From Candidatus Puniceispirillum marinum IMCC1322 (GTDB lineage: Bacteria; Pseudomonadota; Alphaproteobacteria; Puniceispirillales; Puniceispirillaceae), in NCBI RefSeq assembly GCF_000024465.1, contig NC_014010.1, positions 496,001-560,000 of the forward strand: a stretch of DNA of 64,000 nt, written 5' to 3'. Position 1 is the stretch's first letter. Each line of letters begins with the position of its first letter. Positions 53,030 to 63,575 of the stretch are shown piece by piece. The notes under the pieces are model-generated. The model did no database searches. It was not told the DNA's origin and saw only the letters and a list, made by a program, of their open reading frames with translations. Both the position numbers and the translations under genes were made by a program.

Positions 53030-56000
53030 CTAAAGGTCGCGGACTTCAAGGACCCCCGGAATACGACGCAAATTCTGGCGCAATTCACCACTCAGCTTGA
53101 AACGACCTGCCAATGCGACGCGCACATCATGCCCATCGACAGTGAAATGCAACTTGACCTCGGCCTTGCCAGGCCCATCATCACGTAAAGCCGATTTAAG
53201 CTGTTCAAGCGGTTTGTCATCGCGGATCCATAAGCCAACCCCGCCATGCCATGCCGCAACAGCATCATCAAGCAACTGTACACGCGCAGCTAGTAACCGA
53301 GGCCCATTTTCTTCAACTTTTAGATTAGCAGAAACCAGCAATGGCTTGTCATCATTTAATAAATCTGAACTATTAGACAACACATCAGAAAAGAAAGTTG
53401 TTTCAAAGACACCTGTCTGATCAGTGAATTGGACAAAGGCGAATTTGTTGCCACGTTGTGAAACACGCACCTGTTTACCGGTGATTGACCCCGCCAGATT
53501 AACGCGTTGCGGTGGCCGTCCAGCCTCGATTTGACGGTTTAATTCACTAGCCGTGATAATGCGCAGTTTTGCAAGCTGGTTGCCATATCCATCAAGCGGA
53601 TGTGCTGACAGATACAGACCCAGCGCGTCAAACTCTTCTTTCAGACGATCCATTGGCACCCAGTCTTCACATGGGGTAAGCCGCAATGAACTTGCCATAC
53701 TATCGGTATCGTCACCAAACAGATTATTCTGGTTTGATTCCTTGTCACGTCGGAGGGTTTCGGCATGTGCCAATAGATAATCGATGTTGTTTAATAGCTC
53801 GTGGCGATTGGCATGAAGACAGTCAAGCGCCCCTGCCCGCACCAGATTTTCCATCTGCCGCCGATTGCTGGCATCACGAGGCAGACGTTCAAGGAAATCC
53901 ATCAAATGTTCAAATTTTGAACCTGCGTCACGCTTTTCGGTAAGCCGCGCCATAGCTTCGGCGCCCACATTCTTTATCGCTCCAAGCGCATAGCGAATAG
54001 CCAGCTTATCATTGTCAGATTCGGGATGATTATTGTCAGGCTCCACGCGAAAACCGGCAAAGGAATGATTGACGCAAGGCGGCTTGATTGTGATGCCCTT
54101 TTGCTGGCATTCCTGACGGAATACAGCCAGTTTTTCGGTATTACCCGCATCAAGCGCCATCGACGCGGCCAGAAACTCGACTGGATAATTAGCCTTGAGA
54201 TAAGCGGTCTGATAAGACACAAGCGCATAGGCCGCGGCATGCGATTTATTGAAACCATAGCCAGCAAAGGCCGCAATCGTATCAAAAATGTCTGAGGCCA
54301 GTTTTTCAGATATCGCATTATCAACAGCGCCATTAACAAAGGTTGCCCGTTGAGCATCCATTTCGGCTTTAATTTTCTTGCCCATCGCGCGACGTAGAAT
54401 ATCAGCTGCGCCAAGCGTATAGCCAGCTAGCACCTGCGCGGCTTGCTGTACCTGCTCTTGATAGATCATGATGCCATAGGTTTCGTTCAGGACTGGTTCA
54501 AGATCAGGGTGCATATAGGTAATCTGCGACGGATCATGCTTACGCGCTACATAGTCAGGGATATTCTCCATCGGCCCCGGACGATAAAGCGCCACCACCG
54601 CAATGATATCTTCGAAACGGTCAGGCTTCAGGCCACGCAGAACATCCCGCATACCAGCTGATTCCAACTGGAATACGCCAACGGTGTCACCAGCTGACAG
54701 CATTTCAAAGGTTTTGATATCATCAAGCGGTATGGCATCCAGATTAATTTCAATGCCACGCTGGGCAATAAATTCAACCGCACGCTGAAGAACGGTCAGC
54801 GTTTTCAGCCCCAAAAAGTCAAATTTAACCAGACCAGCCTGTTCAACCCATTTCATATTGAACTGGGTTACCGGCATGTCCGAGCGTGGATCCCTGTAGA
54901 GCGGCACAAGATCAGCCAAAGGACGGTCACCAATGACCAAACCCGCCGCATGTGTCGAGGCATGTCTGTAAAGACCTTCTAGCGACAATGACATATCAAT
55001 CAGATCAGCAACCTGTTCATCCTGATTGCGCTCGGCACGAAGATCAGCTTCGCTTTCCAGCGCCTGTGCTATGGTGGTGGGATTGGCCGGATTATTGGGA
55101 ATTAATTTGGCGATGCGATCCACCTGCCCATAAGGCATTTCAAGTACACGGCCAACATCCCGCAAAGCCGCACGCGCCTGTAATGATCCAAAGGTAATGA
55201 TCTGGGCAACGCGGTCTTTACCATATTTTTCCTGAACATATGTGATGACTTCATCACGGCGATCCTGGCAAAAATCGATATCAAAATCAGGCATAGACAC
55301 ACGTTCTGGATTCAAAAAGCGCTCAAACAGCAACCCCCACCGGAGTGGATCAAGATCCGTGATTGATAACGCCCACGCCACCACCGAACCAGCACCAGAC
55401 CCCCGCCCCGGCCCTACAGGAATAGCCGCGTTCTTAGCCCATTGGATAAAATCAGCAACAATCAGAAAATAGCCTGGAAACCCCATCTGATTGATGACAC
55501 CAAGCTCAAAAGCCAAACGATCTTGATACGGTTTGGCTATATCAGCTTTTGCAGCAGCATCCATGTCATCGCTATAGACATAACGTTCCAACCTGTGCGC
55601 AAGGCCATCTTCAGCCTGTCGTGCCAGCGCAACATCTTCGGTTACATCTGTGCCAGCCGTAAAAGCAGGCAGGATCGGCGCCCGTTCAGGCGACATATAG
55701 CTACAACGTTTGGCGATGGTTACAGTATTTGCAATTGCTTCTGGAATATCTACAAATAAATCAGTCATTTGTTTGCCTGATTTAAAGTAATGGTTAGGTG
55801 AATATTTGATCCGGTTTTCTTCGGAAACCTTACGCCCTGTTCCAATACAAATCAGCGCATCATGTGGACCAGCCATCTTAGGTGAATCAAACCGGCAATC
55901 ATTAGTGGCGACCAGTGGCAGATCAAGATTATCGGCTAATGCGACAAGTATCGGTTCAGCCACCTGCTCAGCACCTAGGCCATGTCTTTGCAGTTCGATA

Positions 56001-56491
56001 TAGACACGCCCCTGCATGATCGTGTTCAAAGCCTGCAAACGTGATTTGGCCAGCGATTGGCGACCATCTGATGCTGGCAAGCCGACGAATCCGTCCATCA
56101 CACCGCCGGACAGCAAAATCAGCCCTTCAGATCGTGCTGCCAAGGCATCAAAGTTACAATGCGGGTTGGCGTTTGCCTCTGAATTCAGCAAAGCGTCAGA
56201 TAAGAGATGGGAAAGATTTACGTAACCCGTTTCATTCTGCGCCAGCAAAACAACTTCGCCTGTACCCTGACTGTCAGTGATATTGAGCTGAGCGCCCATA
56301 ATGGGCTGAACGCCCACATTGACCATAGCCTTGGAAAATTCAAGCGCCCCAAACATATTGTTGGTGTCAGTGATGGCCGCAGCAGGCTGGGCATCTTCAG
56401 ACACAAGCCGCGCAAGATTCTTGATTCGCAAAGTCGATTCGGCCAGTGAATAGGCTGTATGCAAGCGAAGATGGACAAAATTGGTGGGCAT
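53030..56491 (-). CDS. dnaE: DNA polymerase III alpha subunit
   Basis: 1153 residues. Replicative polymerase: PHP domain at the start ([15 protein letters not shown]), palm with the catalytic pair in [30 protein letters not shown]-like [21 protein letters not shown], a tandem helix-hairpin-helix region and C-terminal OB fold ([31 protein letters not shown]). The internal clamp-binding motif QNNLF is in [11 protein letters not shown]. It lies between lolD and rpsB. No obvious LexA box is upstream, as expected for the housekeeping enzyme. Confidence 0.97.
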   Translation of the reverse strand: MPTNFVHLRLHTAYSLAESTLRIKNLARLVSEDAQPAAAITDTNNMFGALEFSKAMVNVGVQPIMGAQLNITDSQGTGEVVLLAQNETGYVNLSHLLSDALLNSEANANPHCNFDALAARSEGLILLSGGVMDGFVGLPASDGRQSLAKSRLQALNTIMQGRVYIELQRHGLGAEQVAEPILVALADNLDLPLVATNDCRFDSPKMAGPHDALICIGTGRKVSEENRIKYSPNHYFKSGKQMTDLFVDIPEAIANTVTIAKRCSYMSPERAPILPAFTAGTDVTEDVALARQAEDGLAHRLERYVYSDDMDAAAKADIAKPYQDRLAFELGVINQMGFPGYFLIVADFIQWAKNAAIPVGPGRGSGAGSVVAWALSITDLDPLRWGLLFERFLNPERVSMPDFDIDFCQDRRDEVITYVQEKYGKDRVAQIITFGSLQARAALRDVGRVLEMPYGQVDRIAKLIPNNPANPTTIAQALESEADLRAERNQDEQVADLIDMSLSLEGLYRHASTHAAGLVIGDRPLADLVPLYRDPRSDMPVTQFNMKWVEQAGLVKFDFLGLKTLTVLQRAVEFIAQRGIEINLDAIPLDDIKTFEMLSAGDTVGVFQLESAGMRDVLRGLKPDRFEDIIAVVALYRPGPMENIPDYVARKHDPSQITYMHPDLEPVLNETYGIMIYQEQVQQAAQVLAGYTLGAADILRRAMGKKIKAEMDAQRATFVNGAVDNAISEKLASDIFDTIAAFAGYGFNKSHAAAYALVSYQTAYLKANYPVEFLAASMALDAGNTEKLAVFRQECQQKGITIKPPCVNHSFAGFRVEPDNNHPESDNDKLAIRYALGAIKNVGAEAMARLTEKRDAGSKFEHLMDFLERLPRDASNRRQMENLVRAGALDCLHANRHELLNNIDYLLAHAETLRRDKESNQNNLFGDDTDSMASSLRLTPCEDWVPMDRLKEEFDALGLYLSAHPLDGYGNQLAKLRIITASELNRQIEAGRPPQRVNLAGSITGKQVRVSQRGNKFAFVQFTDQTGVFETTFFSDVLSNSSDLLNDDKPLLVSANLKVEENGPRLLAARVQLLDDAVAAWHGGVGLWIRDDKPLEQLKSALRDDGPGKAEVKLHFTVDGHDVRVALAGRFKLSGELRQNLRRIPGVLEVRDL

Positions 56492-56599
56492 TTAACACCT
56501 GTATCATGGCTGGAACAGCCAGCATAAACCATAGTGACATAAGCGCAATGGACTGGCGCTTAGTTGCCTCAATATTTTTTAAAATAAGGAATAGAAAGA

Positions 56600-57301
56600 T
56601 CAGTTGATAGTTTCGATGACACCGTTTTTTAGCGTCAAAATGCTGTCCATTTCATGCGCTAGCTGTTGATTATGCGTAACCACCAAGGCCGCTGTATTGG
56701 TGCCATGCACAATCGCCGATAGATGTTCAAAAACACCTGCCGCCGTAACCGGATCAAGATTACCCGTTGGTTCGTCAGCCAGCAGAACGCGCGGTGCATT
56801 GGCGACTGAGCGTGCGATGGCAACACGTTGCTGTTCACCACCCGATAGTAAGCCCGGACGATGGCTATCACGATTCATGAGGCCAACCATCTGTAATAAT
56901 TGTTCAGCGCGTGCGGCTGCTTCGTCACGGCCAAGACCATTCAGCATTTGCGGTATCATGATATTTTCAAGCGCCGAAAATTCAGGAAGCAGACGGTGAA
57001 ACTGGAACACAAAACCAATATGCGTGCGGCGTAACTGGCCTCGCTTACGGCGCCCAATCTTATCTGTTTGATGACCAGCTATGGTAACGGTGCCACTTGT
57101 TGGCGTTTCGAGAAGACCCGCGATATTCAGCAAGGTTGATTTGCCTGAACCCGAAGGCCCGATAAGCGCTTTCATTTCCCCTGAGGCTACCGTTAAACTA
57201 GCGTCACTAAGAATTTCCAGTTTGTTTTCGCCTTGCGTATAGTTCTTGGTCACCTTGTCGAGTGACAACATTGGCATTCGGCTTTGGTCCTGTCTATTCA
57301 T
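56600..57301 (-). CDS. lolD: lipoprotein-releasing ABC transporter ATPase LolD
   Basis: About 233 residues. ATPase that powers release of outer-membrane lipoproteins to LolA. Walker [14 protein letters not shown], signature [16 protein letters not shown], Walker [16 protein letters not shown] and H-loop VVTHNQQLA are intact. I use the ATG at 57301 (MNRQDQ), which overlaps the end of the permease gene by eight bases; the longer frame to 57388 lies inside that gene. Downstream of the LolC/E-type permease in a two-gene unit. Confidence 0.94.
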   Translation of the reverse strand: MNRQDQSRMPMLSLDKVTKNYTQGENKLEILSDASLTVASGEMKALIGPSGSGKSTLLNIAGLLETPTSGTVTIAGHQTDKIGRRKRGQLRRTHIGFVFQFHRLLPEFSALENIMIPQMLNGLGRDEAAARAEQLLQMVGLMNRDSHRPGLLSGGEQQRVAIARSVANAPRVLLADEPTGNLDPVTAAGVFEHLSAIVHGTNTAALVVTHNQQLAHEMDSILTLKNGVIETIN

Positions 57302-58550
57302 AGCGCAAAGCCTCTGCCGGGGCGATGCGTGTTGCCCGCCATGCTGGGTAAAGACTAGCAATGAAAGATAATGAGATAGCCATGACAATCACCATTAAAA
57401 CTTCCTGCGAATCAACCTTAGCCGGTAAATTTGATAGGAAATAAATTTCAGCGGCAAATAGTTCGGAACCGGTCATGCCTTCGAGAAACTGTTTAATAGC
57501 GTCTATTTTCCAACAGAACAGCATCCCCAGAACAGACCCAATGGCCGTGCCAACGACGCCTATGCTGGCACCTGTCATCAGGAAAACCCGCAAAATGGAT
57601 CCCCCGCTTGCGCCCATAGTTCTCAGTACAGCAATATCAGCGTTCTTTGAGCGTACCAGCATAATCATTGATGATACGATATTGAAAGCCGCGACCAGAA
57701 TGATCAGCGTCAGAATCAAAAACATAACATTACGCTCGACAGCTAGCGCGTTCAAAAAGCTCTTATTTCTATCAAGCCAGTCAAAGGCACGGAGGTTTTT
57801 AGTCAGAGTGCTGGCAATTGTCGCCCGGTAAAAGGCTATGTTCTGCGGATCATCAACATAGATTTCAAGCCCCGATACCGACGTGGGCAGACCCAGAAAT
57901 TCACCTGCGACATCAAGCGGCATAAAAATGAAGCTAGTGTCATATTCATGCATGCCAACATCAAAAATGCCTGCAACCTTGAAACTACGACGTGTTGGCA
58001 AGGTGCCAAAGGCGGTGGCTTTACCACGCGCCGTGGTCAAGGTGATTGTACCGCCTGGCACTATACCGGTCTTGAACGCCATGGTTTTGCCAATCAACAC
58101 GCCACCATCATCGCGAAAGCTGGCTATGGCCTTATCATCAAGTGAGTCCCATAAAGGCTTGCGCGCCGCAAGATCAGACCAGCGTACACCGCGAATAACG
58201 GCACCAAGGCTAACCGCATTTTTGGTCGCCATGACCTGACCTTCGATCTGAGGTGTTACCGCAATTACACCTGGCATATCAGTGATTGAAAGTGCCAGAT
58301 CATCATAGTTTTTAATGCCATTCCCCTCGGTACTATAGATAGCCACATGACCATTAAGACCAAGAATGCGATCGACAAGTTCGGCGCGAAATCCATTCAT
58401 TACCGACATCACAATAATCAGCGTGGCCACGCCAAGGGTAATACCCGCCAGTGAAAACCAGGCAATAACCGAGATAAACCCTTCAGCCCGACGCGCCCGC
58501 ATATATCGAAGCGCAAGCATCCGTTCAACCGGAGAGAAAAATAAAGCCAT
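57294..58550 (-). CDS. lipoprotein-releasing permease LolC/LolE type
   Basis: 418 residues: N-terminal helix with cytoplasmic start FFSPVERMLALRYMRARRAEGFISVIAW, large periplasmic MacB-like domain (about 50-250) and three C-terminal membrane helices of the FtsX type (LTLIILVAAFNIVSSMIMLVRSK, RVFLMTGASIGVVGTAIGSVLG). Alphaproteobacteria often have one LolF-like permease serving both LolC and LolE roles; only one is present here, which supports that reading but does not prove it. Confidence 0.9.
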   Translation of the reverse strand: MALFFSPVERMLALRYMRARRAEGFISVIAWFSLAGITLGVATLIIVMSVMNGFRAELVDRILGLNGHVAIYSTEGNGIKNYDDLALSITDMPGVIAVTPQIEGQVMATKNAVSLGAVIRGVRWSDLAARKPLWDSLDDKAIASFRDDGGVLIGKTMAFKTGIVPGGTITLTTARGKATAFGTLPTRRSFKVAGIFDVGMHEYDTSFIFMPLDVAGEFLGLPTSVSGLEIYVDDPQNIAFYRATIASTLTKNLRAFDWLDRNKSFLNALAVERNVMFLILTLIILVAAFNIVSSMIMLVRSKNADIAVLRTMGASGGSILRVFLMTGASIGVVGTAIGSVLGMLFCWKIDAIKQFLEGMTGSELFAAEIYFLSNLPAKVDSQEVLMVIVMAISLSFIASLYPAWRATRIAPAEALRYE

Positions 58551-58606
58551 TAGACGGTTTCCAATTCAGAGGATAGGTGAATGACGCGCATCATAAGTTA
58601 TATCAA

Positions 58607-59920
58607 TTATCGGTTTAAGATTTTGATAACAGCAGAATCTGGCGACATTTCGGCAGTTTCGCCCGTTTTACGCCGCTTTACCTCAACCATGTTATTTTCC
58701 ATACCACGTGGACCAACAACAATTTGCCATGGAATACCAATCAAATCCATACTTGCCATCTTGGCACCCGGACGATCATTGCGGTCATCAAGCAACGGCT
58801 CCAATCCGGCATTGTCGAATTGTTCGTAAAGACGTTCGGCCTCGGCATCACACACGGCATCACCCGGTTTCAGATTAACGATCGCCACACCAAACGGCGC
58901 CACAGAATCTGGCCAAATAATACCCTTATCGTCATGACTGGCTTCAATGATGCCACCAACAAGCCGTGACACGCCAATACCATATGACCCCATATGCACG
59001 GGCACAGCTTTGCCATCAGGGCCACTGACTGTCGCGCCCATGGCCTCAGAGTATTTTGTTCCAAAGTAAAAGATATGGCCAATCTCAATACCACGAAGCG
59101 ACATCAATTCATCTGCTGTCACCGGACAGTTATCCGCATCATGCATATCATCAGCACGCGCATAGAGACTGGTATATTTATCAACAAATGGCTGGAGATC
59201 GGCATTATAATCAATATCAGCATCCAGATTGATGTTCATCCAATCTTTATGAAAATAGACGCCGCTTTCGCCCGTTTCCGCCAGAATGATAAATTCGTGA
59301 CTCATGTCACCGCCGATCGGTCCTGTGTCGGCTTCCATCGGGATTGCTGTTAAGCCCATGCGGGCAAAGGTTTTGAGATAAGATACAAACATACGGTTAT
59401 AGGCCGCCCGTGCCTTGTCGCCATCCAGATCAAACGAATAAGCATCCTTCATCAAAAATTCACGGCCACGCATAATACCAAAACGCGGGCGCACTTCATC
59501 GCGGAATTTCCACTGAATATGATACATATTTAACGGTAGCGCTTTGTAACTGCGCACATGCGCCCGAAAAATGTCAGTAATCTGTTCTTCATTAGTAGGG
59601 CCGTAAAGCATGTTGCGCTCATGCCGGTCAACAATGCGCAACATCTCGGCACCATAATCGTCATAACGGCCAGATTCCTGCCATAGCTCGGCGGGCTGTA
59701 TCGTCGGCATCAGAATTTCCAGAGCGCCTGCGCGGTTTTGTTCTTCGCGGACGATATTTTCGATTTTATCGAGGACACGCTTACCAAGCGGAAGCCATGA
59801 ATAGATACCAGCGCTGGATTGTTGCACCATTCCCGCCCGTAACATCAAGCGATGCGATGCAATTTGAGCTTCTTTCGGGGTTTCTTTCAGAAGGGGTAGA
59901 AAATACTGGCTAAGACGCAT
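58607..59920 (-). CDS. proS: prolyl-tRNA synthetase (short, without editing insertion)
   Basis: 437 residues. Class II motifs: [26 protein letters not shown] (motif 1), [26 protein letters not shown] (motif 2) and [18 protein letters not shown] (motif 3), then the anticodon domain. The region between motifs 2 and 3 goes straight through without the about 180-residue insertion that proofreads Ala-tRNA-Pro in the long bacterial form. This short form is usual in alphaproteobacteria, where a stand-alone ProXp-type deacylase is expected elsewhere. It is 56 bases upstream of the LolC/E gene on the same strand. Confidence 0.95.
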   Translation of the reverse strand: MRLSQYFLPLLKETPKEAQIASHRLMLRAGMVQQSSAGIYSWLPLGKRVLDKIENIVREEQNRAGALEILMPTIQPAELWQESGRYDDYGAEMLRIVDRHERNMLYGPTNEEQITDIFRAHVRSYKALPLNMYHIQWKFRDEVRPRFGIMRGREFLMKDAYSFDLDGDKARAAYNRMFVSYLKTFARMGLTAIPMEADTGPIGGDMSHEFIILAETGESGVYFHKDWMNINLDADIDYNADLQPFVDKYTSLYARADDMHDADNCPVTADELMSLRGIEIGHIFYFGTKYSEAMGATVSGPDGKAVPVHMGSYGIGVSRLVGGIIEASHDDKGIIWPDSVAPFGVAIVNLKPGDAVCDAEAERLYEQFDNAGLEPLLDDRNDRPGAKMASMDLIGIPWQIVVGPRGMENNMVEVKRRKTGETAEMSPDSAVIKILNR

Positions 59921-60035
59921 AAAAGTTTCCTTGATATGGCTAATTCATAATAAGATCTGGTACATCCGGCACATTAAAGTCGGGCACGTCACTATAATGA
60001 CCAGCAGATATCGATAATCTAGATTGAAGCCCCGC

Positions 60036-61121
60036 CTAACGCAAGGATGGAAGCCCTTCATGATTGAAGATATCGGCGATCATGTCATCCGAAACCTCTG
60101 CCAGTGTCGCAGGTGACCATGACGGGGCATTATCCTTATCCACCAGAACGGCTCTGACACCTTCAACGAAGTCCGGGCGGCGCATCATCTTGAGCGCAAG
60201 TTTGAAATCAAGATCAAGTGCAGCATCGGCGTCTGCAATCGTATCTGAGAGGTTCAATAGATGTGTGAATACCTTGATTGAGGTCGGGCATCTTGTGGTC
60301 AATAGACTGTGGATGCTATCGGCAAAGGCATCGCCCTTGATCCGCGCCATATCGGCTGCGCGCATCACCATGTCTTCGGCCTTTTCAGCGCCAAAAATAT
60401 AATCAATAGCCGCCCGGTTTGCGGTCAGCCCAGGCACCCCCGGATCAATTTGAAAGTCAGCAATGACGCTATCAATCATATCCGCTGAACAAGTCACAAG
60501 CGCGTCTGACAGGGTATCAATATCAGCGCTTTTAACAGCCGCATGGGCAAGACCCAGCATCATACAATCAGCCCCATCAAGCATCGCCCCCGTGTTACCG
60601 ATCCATAGCGCAACCGGCCTTGGACAGCGGCCCAGAAACAAGCTGGCTGTTGCATCCGGAAACAGGCCTATAGCGGTTTCAGGCATAGCAAAACGCGTGG
60701 TATCGGTAACAATGATATGTGAACAATTCTGCGCTATGCCAGCACCACCCCCCATCACAATGCCATCACATAAAGCAATCATTGGTTTGGAAAAATGCGC
60801 AACCGCAACATCTGCCAGATATTCAGACCGGAAATAATCAAGCGCCCCGTCAACAGGGTCTTCAGTCATTAATGTGCGTGCTAATCGCACATCACCACCC
60901 GCGCAAAACGCACGAGGTGCACTGCTTTTGAGAATGACGTGCGAAACCGTATCATCCTGATCCCATGCGGCTAGTTGGTCATGCAGAACCGTAACCATCT
61001 CTATACTAAGCGCGTTCAACGCCTTGGGGCGGGCAAGTGTGATCACGCCAACCCTTTGTGACCCAGAGCCGGTTTCACATGAACAGATAATGTCGCTTTG
61101 TCGCATTGCAGAAAGCCCCAT
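60036..61121 (-). CDS. 3-hydroxyisobutyryl-CoA hydrolase-like enoyl-CoA hydratase family protein
   Basis: 361 residues, crotonase fold, longer than simple hydratases (about 260). Hydrolases of 3-hydroxyisobutyryl-CoA act in valine breakdown. Oxyanion segments SAPRAFCAGGDVRLAR and CDGIVMGGGAGIAQNC, then AMPETAIGLFPDATASLFLGR with the catalytic Glu and Asp, and the C-terminal GVRAVLVDKDNAPSWSP are typical of the hydrolase group. A hydratase on another acyl-CoA remains possible. Divergent from hemB (50-base gap). Confidence 0.85.
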   Translation of the reverse strand: MGLSAMRQSDIICSCETGSGSQRVGVITLARPKALNALSIEMVTVLHDQLAAWDQDDTVSHVILKSSAPRAFCAGGDVRLARTLMTEDPVDGALDYFRSEYLADVAVAHFSKPMIALCDGIVMGGGAGIAQNCSHIIVTDTTRFAMPETAIGLFPDATASLFLGRCPRPVALWIGNTGAMLDGADCMMLGLAHAAVKSADIDTLSDALVTCSADMIDSVIADFQIDPGVPGLTANRAAIDYIFGAEKAEDMVMRAADMARIKGDAFADSIHSLLTTRCPTSIKVFTHLLNLSDTIADADAALDLDFKLALKMMRRPDFVEGVRAVLVDKDNAPSWSPATLAEVSDDMIADIFNHEGLPSLR

Positions 61122-61171
61122 GTTTGTTTACATATATTCAACAAAATGAAACATATCGGAAACCAGCAGGC

Positions 61172-62170
61172 ATGAGTAGAGGTCAATTTCCATCCACAAG
61201 GATGCGTCGTAACCGCATGCAATCCTTTTCTCGTCGGCTGATGGCAGAAACAAATCTGACAGTTGATGATCTGATCTGGCCTATGTTCGTTGTCGAAGGT
61301 CAGGCGATAGATGAACCCATCGCGTCGATGCCCGGGCAATATCGGCATTCGATTGACCGCCTTGTCGCAAAGGCGGGAGAAGCTGTTGGCCTTTCGATTC
61401 CAGCCATTGCGATTTTTCCAGCTCTGGATTCATCGATGAAAGACGCAGACGGCACCGGTGCCCTTGATGGTAACAATCTTATCTGCCGGGCTGTTCGTGC
61501 TGTCAAAGACGCCTATCCAGACCTTGGCATCATTTGCGATGTCGCGCTTGACCCCTTTACCGATCATGGTCATGACGGCGTAATCCGTGATGGTATGGTC
61601 GCCAATGATGAAACCATTGACATTCTGTGCCAGCAAGCGGTTCTTCAAGCTGATGCTGGCTGTGATATCATCGCACCATCCGACATGATGGATGGGCGTG
61701 TTGGCGCTATCAGAACCGCCCTTGATCATGCCGGACATCAAAATGTGATCATCATGTCCTATGCAGCCAAATATGCCTCGGCTTTCTATGGGCCGTTCCG
61801 CGAGGCGGTTAAGGCAGGCGTCTCGCTTGGATCAACTGGCAAATCAAGCTATCAGATGGATCCGGCGAATAGCGATGAAGCTATGCATGAAATCGGCCTC
61901 GACCTGCAAGAAGGTGCCGATATGGTGATCATCAAACCCGGCATGCCTTATCTTGATGTTCTGAATAGGGCAAAAACTGAATTTGGTGTGCCATGTATCG
62001 CCTATCAGGTGTCAGGAGAATATGCGATGATTCTAGCGGCGGCGGAAAATGGCTGGATCGATCAGGATCGAAGCATGATGGAAAGCATGGCGGCTTTCAA
62101 ACGCGCAGGCGCCGATGCTGTTATTACCTATTTTGCCCCGCAAATTGCCACAATTCTGCACTCAAAATAG
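61172..62170 (+). CDS. hemB: delta-aminolevulinic acid dehydratase (porphobilinogen synthase)
   Basis: About 332 residues. Joins two aminolevulinates to porphobilinogen for heme. Schiff-base Lys regions SYAAKYASAFYGPFREA and DMVIIKPGMPYLD are intact. The metal site reads CDVALDPFTDHGHDG: Asp residues in place of the zinc cysteines, the Mg2+-dependent bacterial/plant type. I use ATG 61172 (MSRGQF); the open frame to 61106 has no family match in its extra 22 residues. Confidence 0.94.
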   Translation: MSRGQFPSTRMRRNRMQSFSRRLMAETNLTVDDLIWPMFVVEGQAIDEPIASMPGQYRHSIDRLVAKAGEAVGLSIPAIAIFPALDSSMKDADGTGALDGNNLICRAVRAVKDAYPDLGIICDVALDPFTDHGHDGVIRDGMVANDETIDILCQQAVLQADAGCDIIAPSDMMDGRVGAIRTALDHAGHQNVIIMSYAAKYASAFYGPFREAVKAGVSLGSTGKSSYQMDPANSDEAMHEIGLDLQEGADMVIIKPGMPYLDVLNRAKTEFGVPCIAYQVSGEYAMILAAAENGWIDQDRSMMESMAAFKRAGADAVITYFAPQIATILHSK

Positions 62171-62284
62171 CTTCTGCACTAGCGCAGATAATGAAAGCCC
62201 GTTAACGTCATCAAGCACGTAATCCAACAGTGCTGAACATGCCCCCCCATGTTTGGCAATCACATCTCCAAAGGGGTTCTTAAT

Positions 62285-63505
62285 ATGGGTGTTTCAGCAC
62301 AAGATATCCGCGATGCGGCCACATTACTTGATGGCAATGTTATTCGGACGCCAATGATAAAGTCACCTTTATTATCCCGTCATCTGGGGTGCGAGGTCTA
62401 TGTAAAACTCGAATGCCAACAATATACGTCGTCATTCAAGGCACGCGGCGCTTATGTTGCCATGCTTGGGCTTGATGACAAGCAACGGGAAAAAGGCGTT
62501 ATCGCCATGTCAGCTGGCAATCATGCGCAAGCGGTCGCCTATCACGCCGAAGCCATGGGCATACCCGCGGTGATCGTGATGCCGTCACAAACGCCCTTTG
62601 CCAAAGTCACACGCACCCGAAGCTATGGCGCCGAAGTGGTGCTTGAAGGGCGCAATTTGAATGAATGCGAAAATACAGTACAAAAACTGATTGAAGAGCG
62701 TGGCCTGACCCTTATTCATCCCTATGACAATGAAAAAGTCATGCAAGGTCAAGGTACGGTCGGACTGGAAATGCTGGAAGACCAGCCTGATCTGGATATG
62801 CTGGTTGTGCCTATTGGTGGTGGCGGTCTGATGGGCGGCATATCGACAATAGCGCGCGACATGCGCCCTGATTTAAAAATTTATGGTGTCCAGACCGAAG
62901 CCTATCCATCAATGAAACTGGCCGTAGCCGGGCAGGAAATTGTCTGTGGCGGAGAAACGCTTGCCGAAGGCATTGCGGTTAAAAAACCGGGTGGGGTCAC
63001 CTTGCCAGCCATCGAAAAGAATGTTGACGATATTCTGCTGGTAAATGAACAGCAGCTTGAATGGGCTGTCGGCGCCCTCATCGAACAACAACGGGTTGTT
63101 TCCGAAGGGGCTGGTGCGGCTGGTATCGCGGCACTTTACGCTTATCCCGAGATGTTTGCAGGTCAAAAAGTCGGGGTTGTGATCTGTGGTGGGAATATCG
63201 ATCCACGATTACTGGCATCAATATTAAACCGTAATATGGCTAGCGACGGCCGGGTTGCGCGTTTACGTATCGATATTTCGGACGAACCGGGGATGCTAGC
63301 AGCGATTACCGCATCGATTGGACGATGTGGTGGCAATATCATCGAAATTTACCATCAAAGGCTGTTTTTTGATGTGCCAGCCAAACTCGCTAAAATTGAC
63401 GCTGTCATCGAAACACGCGGTACCGAGCATGTCAAAGAGATCATCGATGATTTACGCAAGGCAAACTTTACAGTTCGCCAACTTGATGACGCCGACAAAA
63501 ACTAG
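62285..63505 (+). CDS. threonine ammonia-lyase with ACT-like domain
   Basis: About 406 residues. PLP-dependent conversion of threonine to 2-oxobutyrate. PLP-Lys in QYTSSFKARGAYVAM, SAGNHAQAVAYHA, the phosphate-binding VPIGGGGLMGGIS and the VICGGNIDP end of the catalytic domain; then an ACT-like domain LRIDISDEPGMLAAITASIG that would bind a regulator. Length and single ACT suit the TdcB/IlvA-short type. ATG 62285 follows GGGG at good distance; a longer frame begins at 62249. Confidence 0.92.
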   Translation: MGVSAQDIRDAATLLDGNVIRTPMIKSPLLSRHLGCEVYVKLECQQYTSSFKARGAYVAMLGLDDKQREKGVIAMSAGNHAQAVAYHAEAMGIPAVIVMPSQTPFAKVTRTRSYGAEVVLEGRNLNECENTVQKLIEERGLTLIHPYDNEKVMQGQGTVGLEMLEDQPDLDMLVVPIGGGGLMGGISTIARDMRPDLKIYGVQTEAYPSMKLAVAGQEIVCGGETLAEGIAVKKPGGVTLPAIEKNVDDILLVNEQQLEWAVGALIEQQRVVSEGAGAAGIAALYAYPEMFAGQKVGVVICGGNIDPRLLASILNRNMASDGRVARLRIDISDEPGMLAAITASIGRCGGNIIEIYHQRLFFDVPAKLAKIDAVIETRGTEHVKEIIDDLRKANFTVRQLDDADKN

Positions 63506-63575
63506 TAAAGGCACAAAAGCGTTTTTACGAAACGCCAAGCTTGATTTCTGACGCTGTTCATTGGCACATTAGTGT

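Noticed and set aside
52822-53091. N-terminal extension of S2 upstream of ATG 52821
   Set aside because: S2 proteins begin [10 protein letters not shown]-like, GGAG precedes that ATG, and the upstream stretch forms the leader stems.
56492-56599. LexA box upstream of dnaE
   Set aside because: Only a single GTTC/GAAC half-site is visible; no second half at seven bases.
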